64,000 nt of DNA from an uncultured Bacillota bacterium (GTDB lineage: Bacteria > Bacillota > Clostridia > Peptostreptococcales > Anaerovoracaceae), in NCBI GenBank assembly GCA_949287095.1, contig CASEFA010000010.1, forward strand, positions 19,085 through 83,084. Reading direction: 5' to 3'. The position numbers and the translations under genes are program-made. The notes beneath the pieces were generated by a model. That model ran no database searches. It was not told the origin of the DNA and was given only the letters and a program-made list of their open reading frames with translations. How positions within the stretch are numbered: position 1 is the first letter of the stretch; each line of letters opens with the position of its first letter. Positions 43,534 through 52,079 of this stretch are shown in pieces.

Positions 43534-44037
43534 ATGCCCAGGATAATACCAATCAGGGACCTTAAGAATACGTCCGAACTTTCATGCATGGTTAAAGAAT
43601 CTTCCGAACCTGTTTATGTTACGAAAAACGGGTATGGCGAAATGGTCATAATGAGTATGGAAGCTTATGAGGAAAATACTGAAAGACTCCGGGCTCTGGA
43701 GGATTATGTAAGAAAGGAAGCGGTTTGTAACTTCGAAAATAAAGCGGAAATGCCCACTGATGATGGAAAGGCATACCTCAGCAATGAAAAAGATATGATA
43801 GCGTTCCGCCATGGAGGAACGACTATTCGTTTTAGAGGCCCATACTCACTGGAGCATTTTACATCCATAAAAGAGTGGGATAAAGGTTATCTGGTGGTAA
43901 TGGCAAAATATGAGCATAATGATGAACCGGAAGAGGAATACATAGACCTTGTTCCGATACTTAAGGATCTGGAAATTGAGCCATCAGCATTCTTGAATTC
44001 TATAACGGAAGTGAGATTGGATTATGGACGACATTGA
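43534..44037 (+). CDS. Phd/YefM-like antitoxin with C-terminal extension
   Basis: 167 residues. The first 55 or so match the Phd/YefM antitoxin fold (IPIRDLKNTSELS, PVYVTKNGYGEMVIMSMEAYE), which binds DNA as a dimer. The remaining 100 residues, including RHGGTTIRFRGPYSLEHF and EEEYIDLVPILKDLEIEP, are not a standard toxin-binding tail and I do not recognise them. AAAAGGAG precedes the ATG. Instead of a RelE or Doc toxin, the next gene, overlapping by 14 bases, is a GNAT-GrpB fusion. It could be an orphan regulator or the antitoxin of an uncommon pair. Confidence 0.7.
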   Translation: MPRIIPIRDLKNTSELSCMVKESSEPVYVTKNGYGEMVIMSMEAYEENTERLRALEDYVRKEAVCNFENKAEMPTDDGKAYLSNEKDMIAFRHGGTTIRFRGPYSLEHFTSIKEWDKGYLVVMAKYEHNDEPEEEYIDLVPILKDLEIEPSAFLNSITEVRLDYGRH

Positions 44038-45022
44038 AATTATACGTCTGAGCGAGAAAAGAGAATACATAGAGACTGCTGCGGAGTGGTTTGCGGATAA
44101 GTGGTCGGTTCCCGAGGAAGAATACAGAAAAAGCATGGCCGCTTCGGCCGAGCCCGGAAAGCCGGTTCCGTCCTGGTATATCGTTACCGGCGAAGGCGGG
44201 AATATAATCGCAGGGGCAGGTGTAATAGAAAACGATTTTCACGACAGAAAGGATCTGACGCCTAACCTGTGCGCGCTCTTTGTGGAAGAGGAGTACAGGT
44301 GCAGAGGAATAGCGGGAGAGCTCCTGAACAAAATCTGCGTAGATATGGCGAATGGCGGAATTACAAGGCTCTACCTTATCACCGATCATGACGGCTTCTA
44401 CGAAAGGTACGGATGGTATTTCCTGACCATGGTCAGAGAGGACGACGGCCTCATAAGAATGTATGCTCACGACCAGCAGCACGTGGTCGTAAAGGACTAC
44501 GACCCGGCATGGGCGGACGAATTCGAAAGAGAGGCGGCTCTTATAAAGTCCGCTCTCGGCAAAAACTGCGCGGCCGTTCATCACATAGGAAGCACATCTG
44601 TTCCGGGACTTGCCGCAAAACCGGTAATAGACATTATGCCGGTGGTGAAAAGTCTCGACGAAGTCGATGAGGCGAAAGAAAGACTGGAAGAACTGGGTTA
44701 TGAATATCTGGGTGAGTTCGGAATTGCCGGCCGCAGGTATCTGCGCAAAGGGGGCAGTGAGAGGACTCACCAGGTCCACATATTTGCGGAGGGCGACAGC
44801 GGGAATATAGACAGGCACCTTGCTTTCCGCGATTATCTGAGAAGTCATACCGATGCGAGAGACGAGTACGGCAGACTGAAGAAGAGCCTCGCAGAAAAAT
44901 ATCCCTATGACATTGAGAACTACTGCGAAGGCAAGGACGAATTCGTCAAGAAGGCGGAAGAGGCGGCTCTTGAATGGAAGAGACGAACCGGCGAAACCGG
45001 TGAAAAACCGGCAAAAATGTGA
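44024..45022 (+). CDS. Fusion of GNAT acetyltransferase and GrpB nucleotidyltransferase-like domain
   Basis: 332 residues. Residues 1-145 are a GNAT acetyltransferase with the acetyl-CoA segment VEEEYRCRGIAGELLNK and DGFYERYGWYF. Residues about 150-322 are a GrpB/UPF0157 domain, a nucleotidyltransferase-fold family: VVKDYDPAWADEFERE, HHIGSTSVPGLAAKPVIDIM, and RHLAFRDYLRSH. Both domains look intact. The fusion is known in Firmicutes but without a defined substrate. The 14-base overlap with the Phd-like gene makes the two co-translated. Possible roles are aminoglycoside-like modification, metabolite modification, or toxin; sequence does not decide. Confidence 0.85.
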   Translation: MDDIEIIRLSEKREYIETAAEWFADKWSVPEEEYRKSMAASAEPGKPVPSWYIVTGEGGNIIAGAGVIENDFHDRKDLTPNLCALFVEEEYRCRGIAGELLNKICVDMANGGITRLYLITDHDGFYERYGWYFLTMVREDDGLIRMYAHDQQHVVVKDYDPAWADEFEREAALIKSALGKNCAAVHHIGSTSVPGLAAKPVIDIMPVVKSLDEVDEAKERLEELGYEYLGEFGIAGRRYLRKGGSERTHQVHIFAEGDSGNIDRHLAFRDYLRSHTDARDEYGRLKKSLAEKYPYDIENYCEGKDEFVKKAEEAALEWKRRTGETGEKPAKM

Positions 45023-45051
45023 TTGCATACTCCGGCCCGGTGTGATATAAT
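45023..45051 (+). promoter_or_regulatory. Promoter of rpmE, with palindrome over the -10 box
   Basis: TTGCAT (45023-45028), a 17-base spacer and TATAAT (45046-45051). The -10 box lies inside a perfect palindrome GTGATA-TAA-TATCAC (45042-45056), which could be a repressor site. The zinc dependence of the four-cysteine L31 makes a Zur-type control imaginable, although the palindrome is not a classical Zur box. Confidence 0.65.
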
Positions 45052-45122
45052 ATCACCGCTGTGTAAGCATAGCGAAATAAATTATGCACGGGGTTATACC
45101 TGAGCAGGAAAGAGGTAAAAGC

Positions 45123-45323
45123 ATGAAGGAAGGAATCCATCCTGAGTATAAGGAATGTAAAGTAACTTGCGCATGTGGAAATACTTTTGTCACCAGATCG
45201 ACGAAAGAAGAAATGAGACTTGATGTCTGCTCAGCGTGCCATCCGTTCTTTACAGGTCAGCAGAAGTTCATCAACCGCGGCGGTCGTGTTGAGAAGTTCA
45301 AGAATAAGTACCACCTTGACTAA
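45123..45323 (+). CDS. rpmE: 50S ribosomal protein L31, zinc-binding (C+) form
   Basis: 66 residues from the ATG at 45123, with AAAGAGG upstream; the earlier in-frame ATG lies in the leader. It begins [20 protein letters not shown], and the zinc cysteines are in TCACGNTF and CSACHPF. The tail [11 protein letters not shown] is typical. L31 bridges the ribosomal subunits. The 70-base leader could hold an L31-type autoregulatory structure, but none is clear enough to call. Confidence 0.95.
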   Translation: MKEGIHPEYKECKVTCACGNTFVTRSTKEEMRLDVCSACHPFFTGQQKFINRGGRVEKFKNKYHLD

Positions 45324-45338
45324 TACTCGAAGAGGAAT

Positions 45339-45371
45339 CACCTCAGGTTTGCAAGCCTGAGGTGTTTTTTT
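45339..45371 (+). terminator. Terminator of rpmE
   Basis: Nine-base-pair stem CACCTCAGG (45339-45347) with CCTGAGGTG (45356-45364), an eight-base loop and seven T. Confidence 0.93.
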
Positions 45372-45445
45372 ATATGGAAAGTATGGTATACTATGGGTAA
45401 CATACAGCACTTACGCTGTAAGTAATCGAAAGGTGTTTTGTAACT

Positions 45446-48022
45446 ATGAATAAACAGCAGCTGGCAAGTAAAATTTGGGAATCTGCCAATCAGATGAGAT
45501 CTAAGATAGAAGCAAATGAATATAAGGACTATATCTTAGGCTTTATATTCTATAAGTTTCTTTCCGATACGGAGGTAAGGTTTCTTGAGGAAAATGATTT
45601 TTCTGAAGAAGATATAAAGGCGGTATCGGCAGAGGATGAAGAAACGATGGAATATATAAGGCAGAATATAGGCTACTTTATAGCATATAATGACCTGTTT
45701 TCTACCTGGCTGGAAAAGGGAAGCAAATTTGACGTATCAGACGTTACGGATGCTCTTTCCGCATTCAGCCGTCATATAAACGGGACACATAAAAAAGTCT
45801 TTGAGAACATCTTCAGAACCCTTGAAACCGGTTTAAGCAAACTCGGCGACACTTCCGGTGCCAGGACTAAGGCGATAAGCGGTCTTCTCCAGCTGATAAA
45901 GGATATTCCTATGGATGAAAAACAGGACTACGACGTTCTGGGATTCATCTATGAATACCTGATAGAAAAGTTTGCCGCCAACGCAGGCAAAAAGGCCGGA
46001 GAATTCTACACTCCTCACGAAGTGTCTCTTCTCATGTCTGAAATAGTGGCAAATCATTTGAAGGACAGAAAAGAGATAAAGATATACGACCCGACCAGCG
46101 GTTCGGGTTCGCTTCTTATTAACATCGGTAAAAGCGTTGGAAAATATATGAGCGATAGTAATAACATCAAGTACTACGCACAGGAGCTTAAAGAAAATAC
46201 GTATAATCTGACCCGAATGAATCTGGTTATGCGCGGAATCAAGCCGGATAACATCGTAACGAGAAATGGAGACACTCTGGAGGATGATTGGCCGTACTTC
46301 GAGGAAAATGATCCTCAGGGAACTTACGAACCGCTGTATGTTGACGGTGTAGTTTCCAACCCTCCATACAGCCAGAAGTGGGATCCTGCAAATAAAGAAC
46401 ACGACCCGAGATTTGCACATTTTGGTGTAGCACCAAAAGGGAAGGCTGACTATGCATTTCTGCTTCACGACCTTTATCACGTCAAGCCGGACGGCATAAT
46501 GACAATAGTTTTGCCTCACGGTGTACTTTTCCGTGGAGGCGAGGAAGGTGAAATTAGGAAGAACCTTATAGAATATAATAATATTGATGCCATAATAGGA
46601 CTTCCTGCTAATATTTTCTTTGGAACCGGTATTCCGACTATAATTATGGTGCTTAAGCACGAGAAGGATGATACAGATGTGCTGATAATAGACGCTTCTA
46701 AGGGTTTTGAAAAGGAGGGTAAGAATAATAAGCTCAGAGCATGTGATATAAAGAAAATCGCTGACACCGTGGCAAAGCGTGAGACTATTCCGGGTTATTC
46801 CAAAGTCGTTTCCAGGGACGAAATAAGGGCTAACGACTATAATCTTAACATCCCAAGGTATGTGGATTCTTCCGAAGCGCCGGAGACATGGGATATATAC
46901 GCATCCATGTTTGGCGGCATACCGTATAGCGAAATTGAAGAACTGAGTGAATACTGGGATGCTTTTCCGGGACTGAAAGAGGATCTGTTTACCAAGGATT
47001 CAGAGGCATATGCGAGTCTGGCGGTCAGCGATGTAAAAGCGGCTATAAAGAACCATGAGGATGTAGAAAGGTTCAGAACAAACTTTACAGCAAAATTCTC
47101 CGGATTTAGAGAGTTTTTGGATAGAGAACTCTTAGAAGATGTGGAAAGCGTTGAAGGTGCAAAAGAAGAAAACTTAATCAGTGAAGAGATTTTCAGTAGA
47201 CTTGAGGAAATTCCTCTGGTAGATAAATATGAGGCATATCAGCTTCTGGATGATGAGTGGAAAGAAATTGCTGTTGATCTGGAAATAATCCAGACCGAAG
47301 GTTTTGATGCGACGAAAGCAGTCGACCCGGAAATGACCATGAAAAAGCAGGGCGGCAAGGATGTGGAAGTACAGACAGGATGGATGGGACGAATTATTCC
47401 GTTTGACCTGATTCAGAAAACCGTACTTAAAGACGAAGCTGTCGCGCTAAAGGCTAAGGAAAACAGGCTGTCTGAGATAAGTTCTGATATAGAGGAGATA
47501 CTGGACTCCCTGTCAGAAGAAGAAAAAGAGACAGAGGTTGTAAATGATAACGGGGACGCATTAGTTGCCAAGGAAGTGCCGAAGAAGATAAAGGAACTTA
47601 AACAGGAGGATGAAACAGAAGAGATTCGAGAATTTATAGAGAAACTGGAAAATGCAGATGCACTGTTCAAGGAAGAAAAGAGGTTGAAGTCCGAGATAAA
47701 GAGCGAAAGCAGTGCTCTTGTAAATCATACGAAAGAGACGATAGAAAATCTTTCAGATGAAGGGGCCAGAACTCTTCTCGAAATAAAATGGATAGATAGC
47801 CTGTTAGAAAACCTTAGAAAGCTTCCTGAAAATATCATAGACAATCTGACAAAGGCCGTTCAGCAGCTCAGTAAGAAGTATGAAACGACTTTCTTCGACA
47901 TAGAACGGGAAATAGAGGAAACCGAAAGAGAGTTGTCTGATATGATAGATGAGCTTACCGGCGACGAGTTCGATATGAAGGGTCTAAGCGAGCTTAAAGC
48001 CCTCCTTATGGGTGGTGAATAG
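45446..48022 (+). CDS. hsdM: Type I restriction-modification system, N6-adenine methyltransferase subunit
   Basis: 858 residues, much longer than classical HsdM (about 500-530). Residues about 5-150 are the HsdM N-terminal helical domain; 165-480 the methyltransferase core with FYTPHEVS (187-194), SAM motif DPTSGSGSLL (215-224) and catalytic NPPY (305-308). Residues about 490-858 are an extension that becomes rich in Glu/Lys and predicted coiled coil after about 670. AAAGGTG lies upstream; a weak TATACT -10 box is at 45387. It starts an A+T-richer region, soon after the rpmE terminator, and its stop is one base before the hsdS ATG. Confidence 0.95.
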   Translation: MNKQQLASKIWESANQMRSKIEANEYKDYILGFIFYKFLSDTEVRFLEENDFSEEDIKAVSAEDEETMEYIRQNIGYFIAYNDLFSTWLEKGSKFDVSDVTDALSAFSRHINGTHKKVFENIFRTLETGLSKLGDTSGARTKAISGLLQLIKDIPMDEKQDYDVLGFIYEYLIEKFAANAGKKAGEFYTPHEVSLLMSEIVANHLKDRKEIKIYDPTSGSGSLLINIGKSVGKYMSDSNNIKYYAQELKENTYNLTRMNLVMRGIKPDNIVTRNGDTLEDDWPYFEENDPQGTYEPLYVDGVVSNPPYSQKWDPANKEHDPRFAHFGVAPKGKADYAFLLHDLYHVKPDGIMTIVLPHGVLFRGGEEGEIRKNLIEYNNIDAIIGLPANIFFGTGIPTIIMVLKHEKDDTDVLIIDASKGFEKEGKNNKLRACDIKKIADTVAKRETIPGYSKVVSRDEIRANDYNLNIPRYVDSSEAPETWDIYASMFGGIPYSEIEELSEYWDAFPGLKEDLFTKDSEAYASLAVSDVKAAIKNHEDVERFRTNFTAKFSGFREFLDRELLEDVESVEGAKEENLISEEIFSRLEEIPLVDKYEAYQLLDDEWKEIAVDLEIIQTEGFDATKAVDPEMTMKKQGGKDVEVQTGWMGRIIPFDLIQKTVLKDEAVALKAKENRLSEISSDIEEILDSLSEEEKETEVVNDNGDALVAKEVPKKIKELKQEDETEEIREFIEKLENADALFKEEKRLKSEIKSESSALVNHTKETIENLSDEGARTLLEIKWIDSLLENLRKLPENIIDNLTKAVQQLSKKYETTFFDIEREIEETERELSDMIDELTGDEFDMKGLSELKALLMGGE

Positions 48023-48023
48023 T

Positions 48024-49253
48024 ATGGAAAAATCGAAGAAACCTGCCATCAGATTCAAGGGATTTACAGATGATTGGGAACAGCGTAAGTTCTATGAATT
48101 ATATGAGAAGACAAGCAGAAAGAACGATTTGACTTACGGAAAAAATGACATAATTTCCGTAGCAAATATGTATTATAAATCCGATTCATACATCACGGAT
48201 GAAAGGTACCTATTAACTTATAACATTTTCGAACTTGGAGATATTGCTTTTGAGGGAAATAGAAGCAAAAATTATGCACATGGTCGTTTTGTTGAAAATA
48301 CAATTGGAAATGGCATAGTTTCGCACGTTTTCGATGTGTTCAAACCAATCATGAATCCGTATGACGTATTGTTTTGGAAATATGCTATCAATAGTGAAAG
48401 ACTAATGGGTAATATCTTGTTAAGAAGCACAAAAGCTTCAACAATGATGACTAATCTTGTAGCAAGTGATTTTTTGCAAGAAGAATTTTTAGTGCCGATT
48501 TATGCTGAACAGAAAAAAATAGGTGCTTTCTTCCAACATCTCGACAACCTTATCACCCTTCATCAGCGAAAGTGTGACAAGCTCGTTAATATGAAAAAAG
48601 CGATGCTGGAAAAAATGTTTCCGAAAAATGGTGAGAAGGTTCCGGAAATCCGATTCAAAGGATTTACGGATGATTGGGAACAGCGTAAGCTGGGAGAGCT
48701 TATGAATGTTACCTCCGTAAAGCGAATACACCAGTCTGATTGGACTTCTTCGGGTGTGCGCTTCCTCAGAGCAAGAGACATTGTATCAGAAGCCAAGAAT
48801 GAAGAACCTGACGATTACTTATATATATCTGAAGAAAAGTATATAGAGTACAGTGCTATTTCAGGTAAAGTACAGGTAGGAGACCTCCTTGTAACCGGAG
48901 TAGGAACTATCGGAATCCCATTACTTATAAGGAATTCTGAGCCTTTATACTTCAAAGATGGAAACATAATTTGGTTTCAAAACAACAATATAATCAATGG
49001 AATTTTTCTTTACTATTCTTTTTGGTGTAAGCAAATTCAAGATTATATTTCTGAGTCGGCAGGTATTGGAACGGTAGGAACATATACCATAGACAGCGGC
49101 AAAAAAACACCAATTTCTTTACCATCAATATCTGAACAAAGCAAAATCGGAAGATATTTTGTCGAGCTCGACAACCTTATCACCCTTCATCAGCGTAAGC
49201 TCGAAAAGCTGAAAAATATCAAGAAGGCAATGCTCGAAAAGATGTTTGTATAG
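48024..49253 (+). CDS. hsdS: Type I restriction-modification specificity subunit (expressed copy)
   Basis: 409 residues from the ATG at 48024. It has two target-recognition domains (about 20-165 and 225-370), each preceded by FKGFTDDWEQRK and followed by LDNLITLHQRK, i.e. the conserved helices that measure the spacing between half-sites. At DNA level these repeats are nearly identical (GATTGGGAACAGCGTAAG at 48072 and 48672; AACCTTATCACCCTTCATCAG at 48546 and 49173), and the same sequences flank two silent cassettes downstream. HsdS sets which DNA sequence is methylated or cut. Confidence 0.95.
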   Translation: MEKSKKPAIRFKGFTDDWEQRKFYELYEKTSRKNDLTYGKNDIISVANMYYKSDSYITDERYLLTYNIFELGDIAFEGNRSKNYAHGRFVENTIGNGIVSHVFDVFKPIMNPYDVLFWKYAINSERLMGNILLRSTKASTMMTNLVASDFLQEEFLVPIYAEQKKIGAFFQHLDNLITLHQRKCDKLVNMKKAMLEKMFPKNGEKVPEIRFKGFTDDWEQRKLGELMNVTSVKRIHQSDWTSSGVRFLRARDIVSEAKNEEPDDYLYISEEKYIEYSAISGKVQVGDLLVTGVGTIGIPLLIRNSEPLYFKDGNIIWFQNNNIINGIFLYYSFWCKQIQDYISESAGIGTVGTYTIDSGKKTPISLPSISEQSKIGRYFVELDNLITLHQRKLEKLKNIKKAMLEKMFV

Positions 49254-49264
49254 GAGGGCTGAAA

Positions 49265-49918
49265 ATGGAGAAAGTGATTCTGTTTCACGGCACTCCTGCT
49301 GAAACGGTAGTGCCGACGTATGGATTGGGTGACGAAAAGCATGACTACGGTAAAGGCTTTTATTTAACTGAAGATATAGAATTAGCGAAGGAATGGGCCG
49401 TATGCAGACCGGATAAACAGAATGGATGGGTACATAAATTCGCCTTGGAGCTGGATGGTTTGCGAATATTAGATTTTCAAAAGCTAGATGTGTTAGCCTG
49501 GATTGCAGAGCTGATGAAACACAGACATGCATCGGATTCTAAACGTTATCGTGTATTATCAGCAAAGTTTATCGACCGTTACGGAGTTGATACAGAAGGG
49601 TATGACGTGATAAAAGGCTGGAGAGCTAATGCGTCTTATTTCTATATCGCCAAGGAATTTGTCCGTGATAACGTGGATGTAGACATTTTGGAAGACCTGT
49701 TGTCACTGGGAGGATTGGGAATACAGTACTGCTTAAAGACGCCGAAGGCTTACGAAAATTTGAAAGAAGATTATGATGGTATAATTAAGGTCGACTATGA
49801 CGAGTTCAATGTCAAATATAACCAGAGGGATGCAGTTGCAAGAGATAAGATGAGGAATTTGATCGATTCAGACGCAAACCGTGTAACAAATGTTTTTAGC
49901 ACCCTGATGGAGAGGTGA
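49265..49918 (+). CDS. DUF3990-family ADP-ribosyltransferase-like protein (candidate toxin)
   Basis: 217 residues. N-terminal FHGTP, then DYGKGFYLTEDIELAKEWA and later YDVIKGWRANASYFY match the DUF3990 pattern, in which a His-Gly near the start, a G-F-Y-x-T segment and a downstream acidic/aromatic stretch resemble ADP-ribosyltransferase NAD-binding motifs. It is longer than typical DUF3990 proteins because of a C-terminal addition. AGGAGGG precedes the ATG, only 12 bases after hsdS. The next two genes, an unrecognised one and NADAR, overlap or nearly overlap it. I infer a toxin that modifies a nucleic acid or protein with ADP-ribose; no activity is shown by sequence alone. Confidence 0.7.
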   Translation: MEKVILFHGTPAETVVPTYGLGDEKHDYGKGFYLTEDIELAKEWAVCRPDKQNGWVHKFALELDGLRILDFQKLDVLAWIAELMKHRHASDSKRYRVLSAKFIDRYGVDTEGYDVIKGWRANASYFYIAKEFVRDNVDVDILEDLLSLGGLGIQYCLKTPKAYENLKEDYDGIIKVDYDEFNVKYNQRDAVARDKMRNLIDSDANRVTNVFSTLMER

Positions 49919-49923
49919 TTGTG

Positions 49924-50340
49924 ATGGGAGCATATCCAGAATCATATCTTAATGATGTCGTGGAAAATCAGGGGAAATTGTTCGATTTTGTTGCACAGAC
50001 CTTCCCTGACAAAGACACAAAGGATTTCATAGAGAAATACATGACTAGTAAAACCAGAGAAAGTATAGACGAAGCGATGGCGTACGTAAATACTATGGAT
50101 GCAAAGAGCCTGTGGCAATACTTTAAGGAAAATGAGCACTATGATTTAAAAGCGGGAGAGGCTATGAAAGGTTTTGTCCCCGACTGGATTGGCGAGTTCT
50201 ATGCTTATTACCAGTGGTATTACGATATGCCAAGTTCAGAAGTAGTAAAGAAAATTCCGGTGGATTTTCTGTCGAAGGCTTATTACGGATTGCACGACTT
50301 AGACCTGGAGCTTGCCGTGAAGAAGGTGGGTGAGCAGTAA
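49924..50340 (+). CDS. Unrecognised small protein in the DUF3990-NADAR operon
   Basis: 138 residues from the ATG at 49924 (GAGAGG eight bases upstream; GTG codons at 49915 and 49921 are alternatives). It begins MGAYPESYLNDVVENQGKLF, is acidic and largely helical, rich in tyrosine and tryptophan (DWIGEFYAYYQWYY), without membrane segments or a known motif. I recall similar proteins beside DUF3990 genes in gut Firmicutes but know of no assigned function. Lying between the transferase-like gene and NADAR and sharing its stop base with the NADAR start, it may be an antitoxin or adaptor. Confidence 0.7.
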   Translation: MGAYPESYLNDVVENQGKLFDFVAQTFPDKDTKDFIEKYMTSKTRESIDEAMAYVNTMDAKSLWQYFKENEHYDLKAGEAMKGFVPDWIGEFYAYYQWYYDMPSSEVVKKIPVDFLSKAYYGLHDLDLELAVKKVGEQ

Positions 50341-50813
50341 TGAAGATAATCTGCTTTCATAATCCTGATGAAGAAAATGGATACTTGAGTAACTGGTATA
50401 TGTCCGAGTTTATCGTAGATGGGATAAGTTTTTCTTCCATGGAGCAATTTATGATGTATCAGAAAGCTGCGTGCTTCGGCGATATGAAAGCTGCGGAGAG
50501 AATAATGAAAACTGACGATGTTGCGGAAATTAAGGCATTAGGCAGACAGGTGTCAGGATATGATGATCACTGGTGGAACGGGGTCAGGCAGGTGATAGTT
50601 TACGATGGACTTATTGCTAAGTTTACCCAAAACGAAGCTTTGAAAGTTAAACTTAAATGCACCGGAGAGTCCGTTTTAGCAGAATGTGCGGTAAAAGATA
50701 CTATCTGGGGAATAGGGCTGTCCATGAAAGATTCTGATAGGTACGATAGAACCAAGTGGAAAGGTGAAAACCTTCTTGGCTATACGCTTATGATGGTCAG
50801 ACGGTCGATTTAA
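50340..50813 (+). CDS. NADAR-family protein (ADP-ribose glycosidase-like)
   Basis: 157 residues. Typical NADAR features are visible: NGYLSNWYMSEFIVDG, SSMEQFMMYQKAACFGD, and the C-terminal LAECAVKDTIWGIGLSM with WKGENLLGYTLMMVR. NADAR proteins have been shown in other systems to remove ADP-ribose from guanine bases of DNA or RNA, and act as antidotes to DarT-type toxins. Here it is the last gene of a three-gene overlap chain started by an ADP-ribosyltransferase-like DUF3990 gene, so an antidote role is likely. The silent hsdS cassette begins eight bases after its stop. Confidence 0.85.
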   Translation: MKIICFHNPDEENGYLSNWYMSEFIVDGISFSSMEQFMMYQKAACFGDMKAAERIMKTDDVAEIKALGRQVSGYDDHWWNGVRQVIVYDGLIAKFTQNEALKVKLKCTGESVLAECAVKDTIWGIGLSMKDSDRYDRTKWKGENLLGYTLMMVRRSI

Positions 50814-50814
50814 C

Positions 50815-51360
50815 AAGCTTGATTGGGAACAGCGTAAGGCAAAAGAGCTGTTTGTATCAACTGCGGATAAAGGTTATCCAGAACTTCCTGTTTTGTCAGC
50901 AACACAAGACCGCGGAATGATTCGCAGAGATGAAAACAGCATCAATATATTCCACGACAAGAAAAATGAAGCCGGCTATAAAAGAGTATTGCCGGGGCAG
51001 TTTGTGATACACCTTCGTTCTTTTCAAGGTGGGTTCGCTCATTCTGCAATAGAAGGCATAACCTCACCTGCTTACACGGTTTTTGGCTTTTCTGAGCCTG
51101 AAAAGCACGACTCAGAGTATTGGAAATATGTGTTTACCTCTAAGTCGTTTATCCAGCGATTAGAAACAGTAACCTATGGCATCCGTGATGGGCGCAGTAT
51201 AAGCTACGAGGAGTTTCTAACTCTCGGTTTTGTGTATCCATCAAAGGCTGAACAAACAGCAATTGCCCGATATTTGGACAAACTAAGCGACCTTATCACC
51301 CTTCATCAGTGTAAAATCGAATGTGAAAAAATTAAAACCGTGAATCTGGAGGAAATGTAG
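50815..51360 (+). pseudogene. Headless hsdS cassette 1 (silent target-recognition domain)
   Basis: In frame from GATTGGGAACAGCGTAAG at 50821 (DWEQRK) to a TAG at 51358, this encodes one HsdS target-recognition domain of about 155 residues and ends with DLITLHQCK from the repeat CCTTATCACCCTTCATCAG at 51291. It has no start codon or ribosome binding site of its own; the TTG at 50893 lies inside the domain. The recognition domain differs from both in the active hsdS. Flanking repeats shared with hsdS suggest a donor cassette that can recombine in. The next gene begins immediately after its stop. Confidence 0.8.
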
Positions 51361-51840
51361 ATGAAACTCTACCATGGTAGTAACGTAGAAGTAAGAGAAC
51401 CGAAGATAATTGAACCTGACAGGAAGTTGGATTTCGGACATGGATTTTATTTGACGTCCAGCTATGAACAGGCTGAAAGATGGGCTGTTTTGACTTGCCG
51501 AAGAAGAAAAAGCGGTCAGGAAATTATTACAGTATTTGAATGCGAAGAAGAACTTAATAATTTGAGAGTGCTTCGATTTACAGAACCTGATGTAGCATGG
51601 CTCAAATACACGGCGAATAACCGCAGAAATGAAAATGCGACGGATGATTATGACGTAGTTATTGGTCCTGTTGCAAACGATAAAACACAACCCGTGATAA
51701 CAGCGTATTTTAGTGGATTGTATACGGAGGAAGAAGCGATACGAAGGCTATTGCCACAAAAACTCAAAGACCAGTACGCTTTTAAGAGTGAAGCAGCTTT
51801 GCATAAACTCAGATTTTGTGAGGTGATTAACAATGGATAA
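51361..51840 (+). CDS. DUF3990-family ADP-ribosyltransferase-like protein, second copy
   Basis: 159 residues, near the normal length of the family. KLYHGSNVEV, LDFGHGFYLTSSYEQAERWA, NNLRVLRFTEPDVAWLKY, and DDYDVVIGPVAND are classical DUF3990 motifs. It is only distantly similar to the copy at 49265. TGGAGG for its start lies in the last codons of the silent hsdS cassette, seven bases before the ATG, and it overlaps the next small gene by eight bases. It is followed by a DUF3791-like gene, a combination I recognise from Firmicute genomes and consider toxin-antitoxin-like. Confidence 0.75.
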   Translation: MKLYHGSNVEVREPKIIEPDRKLDFGHGFYLTSSYEQAERWAVLTCRRRKSGQEIITVFECEEELNNLRVLRFTEPDVAWLKYTANNRRNENATDDYDVVIGPVANDKTQPVITAYFSGLYTEEEAIRRLLPQKLKDQYAFKSEAALHKLRFCEVINNG

Positions 51841-52078
51841 TTTAAAGCCGTATGTTTTAAGTTATTATGATACTGAGGTTGTGAATAAAATATCTAATAA
51901 GTATGGGATAGAAGCCATGGATGCCTTACGAAGATTTTGGAAATCTGAAACATACCAAATGCTTACAGACGACAGTCTTGAAATGTGGGATTTTTCACCT
52001 ATGGGCATCTTTGACATGTGGGAGAATGAACAGATTACAGGTACGCCGCAGACATCGTTGTATTTAAGGAGGGATTAG
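51833..52078 (+). CDS. Small protein between DUF3990 and DUF3791 genes
   Basis: 81 residues, acidic, helical, soluble. It includes YGIEAMDALRRFWKSETYQML and DFSPMGIFDMWENEQ. It overlaps the DUF3990 gene by eight bases, so the two are translated together. Many DUF3990 loci have such a small partner; antitoxin or adaptor is the plain guess. I do not recognise a named family with certainty. Confidence 0.65.
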   Translation: MDNLKPYVLSYYDTEVVNKISNKYGIEAMDALRRFWKSETYQMLTDDSLEMWDFSPMGIFDMWENEQITGTPQTSLYLRRD

Positions 52079-52079
52079 T

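Noticed and set aside
50893..51360. Independent 155-residue protein starting at TTG 50893
   Set aside because: The start lies inside an HsdS recognition domain whose conserved DWEQRK precedes it in frame; better explained as a silent cassette.
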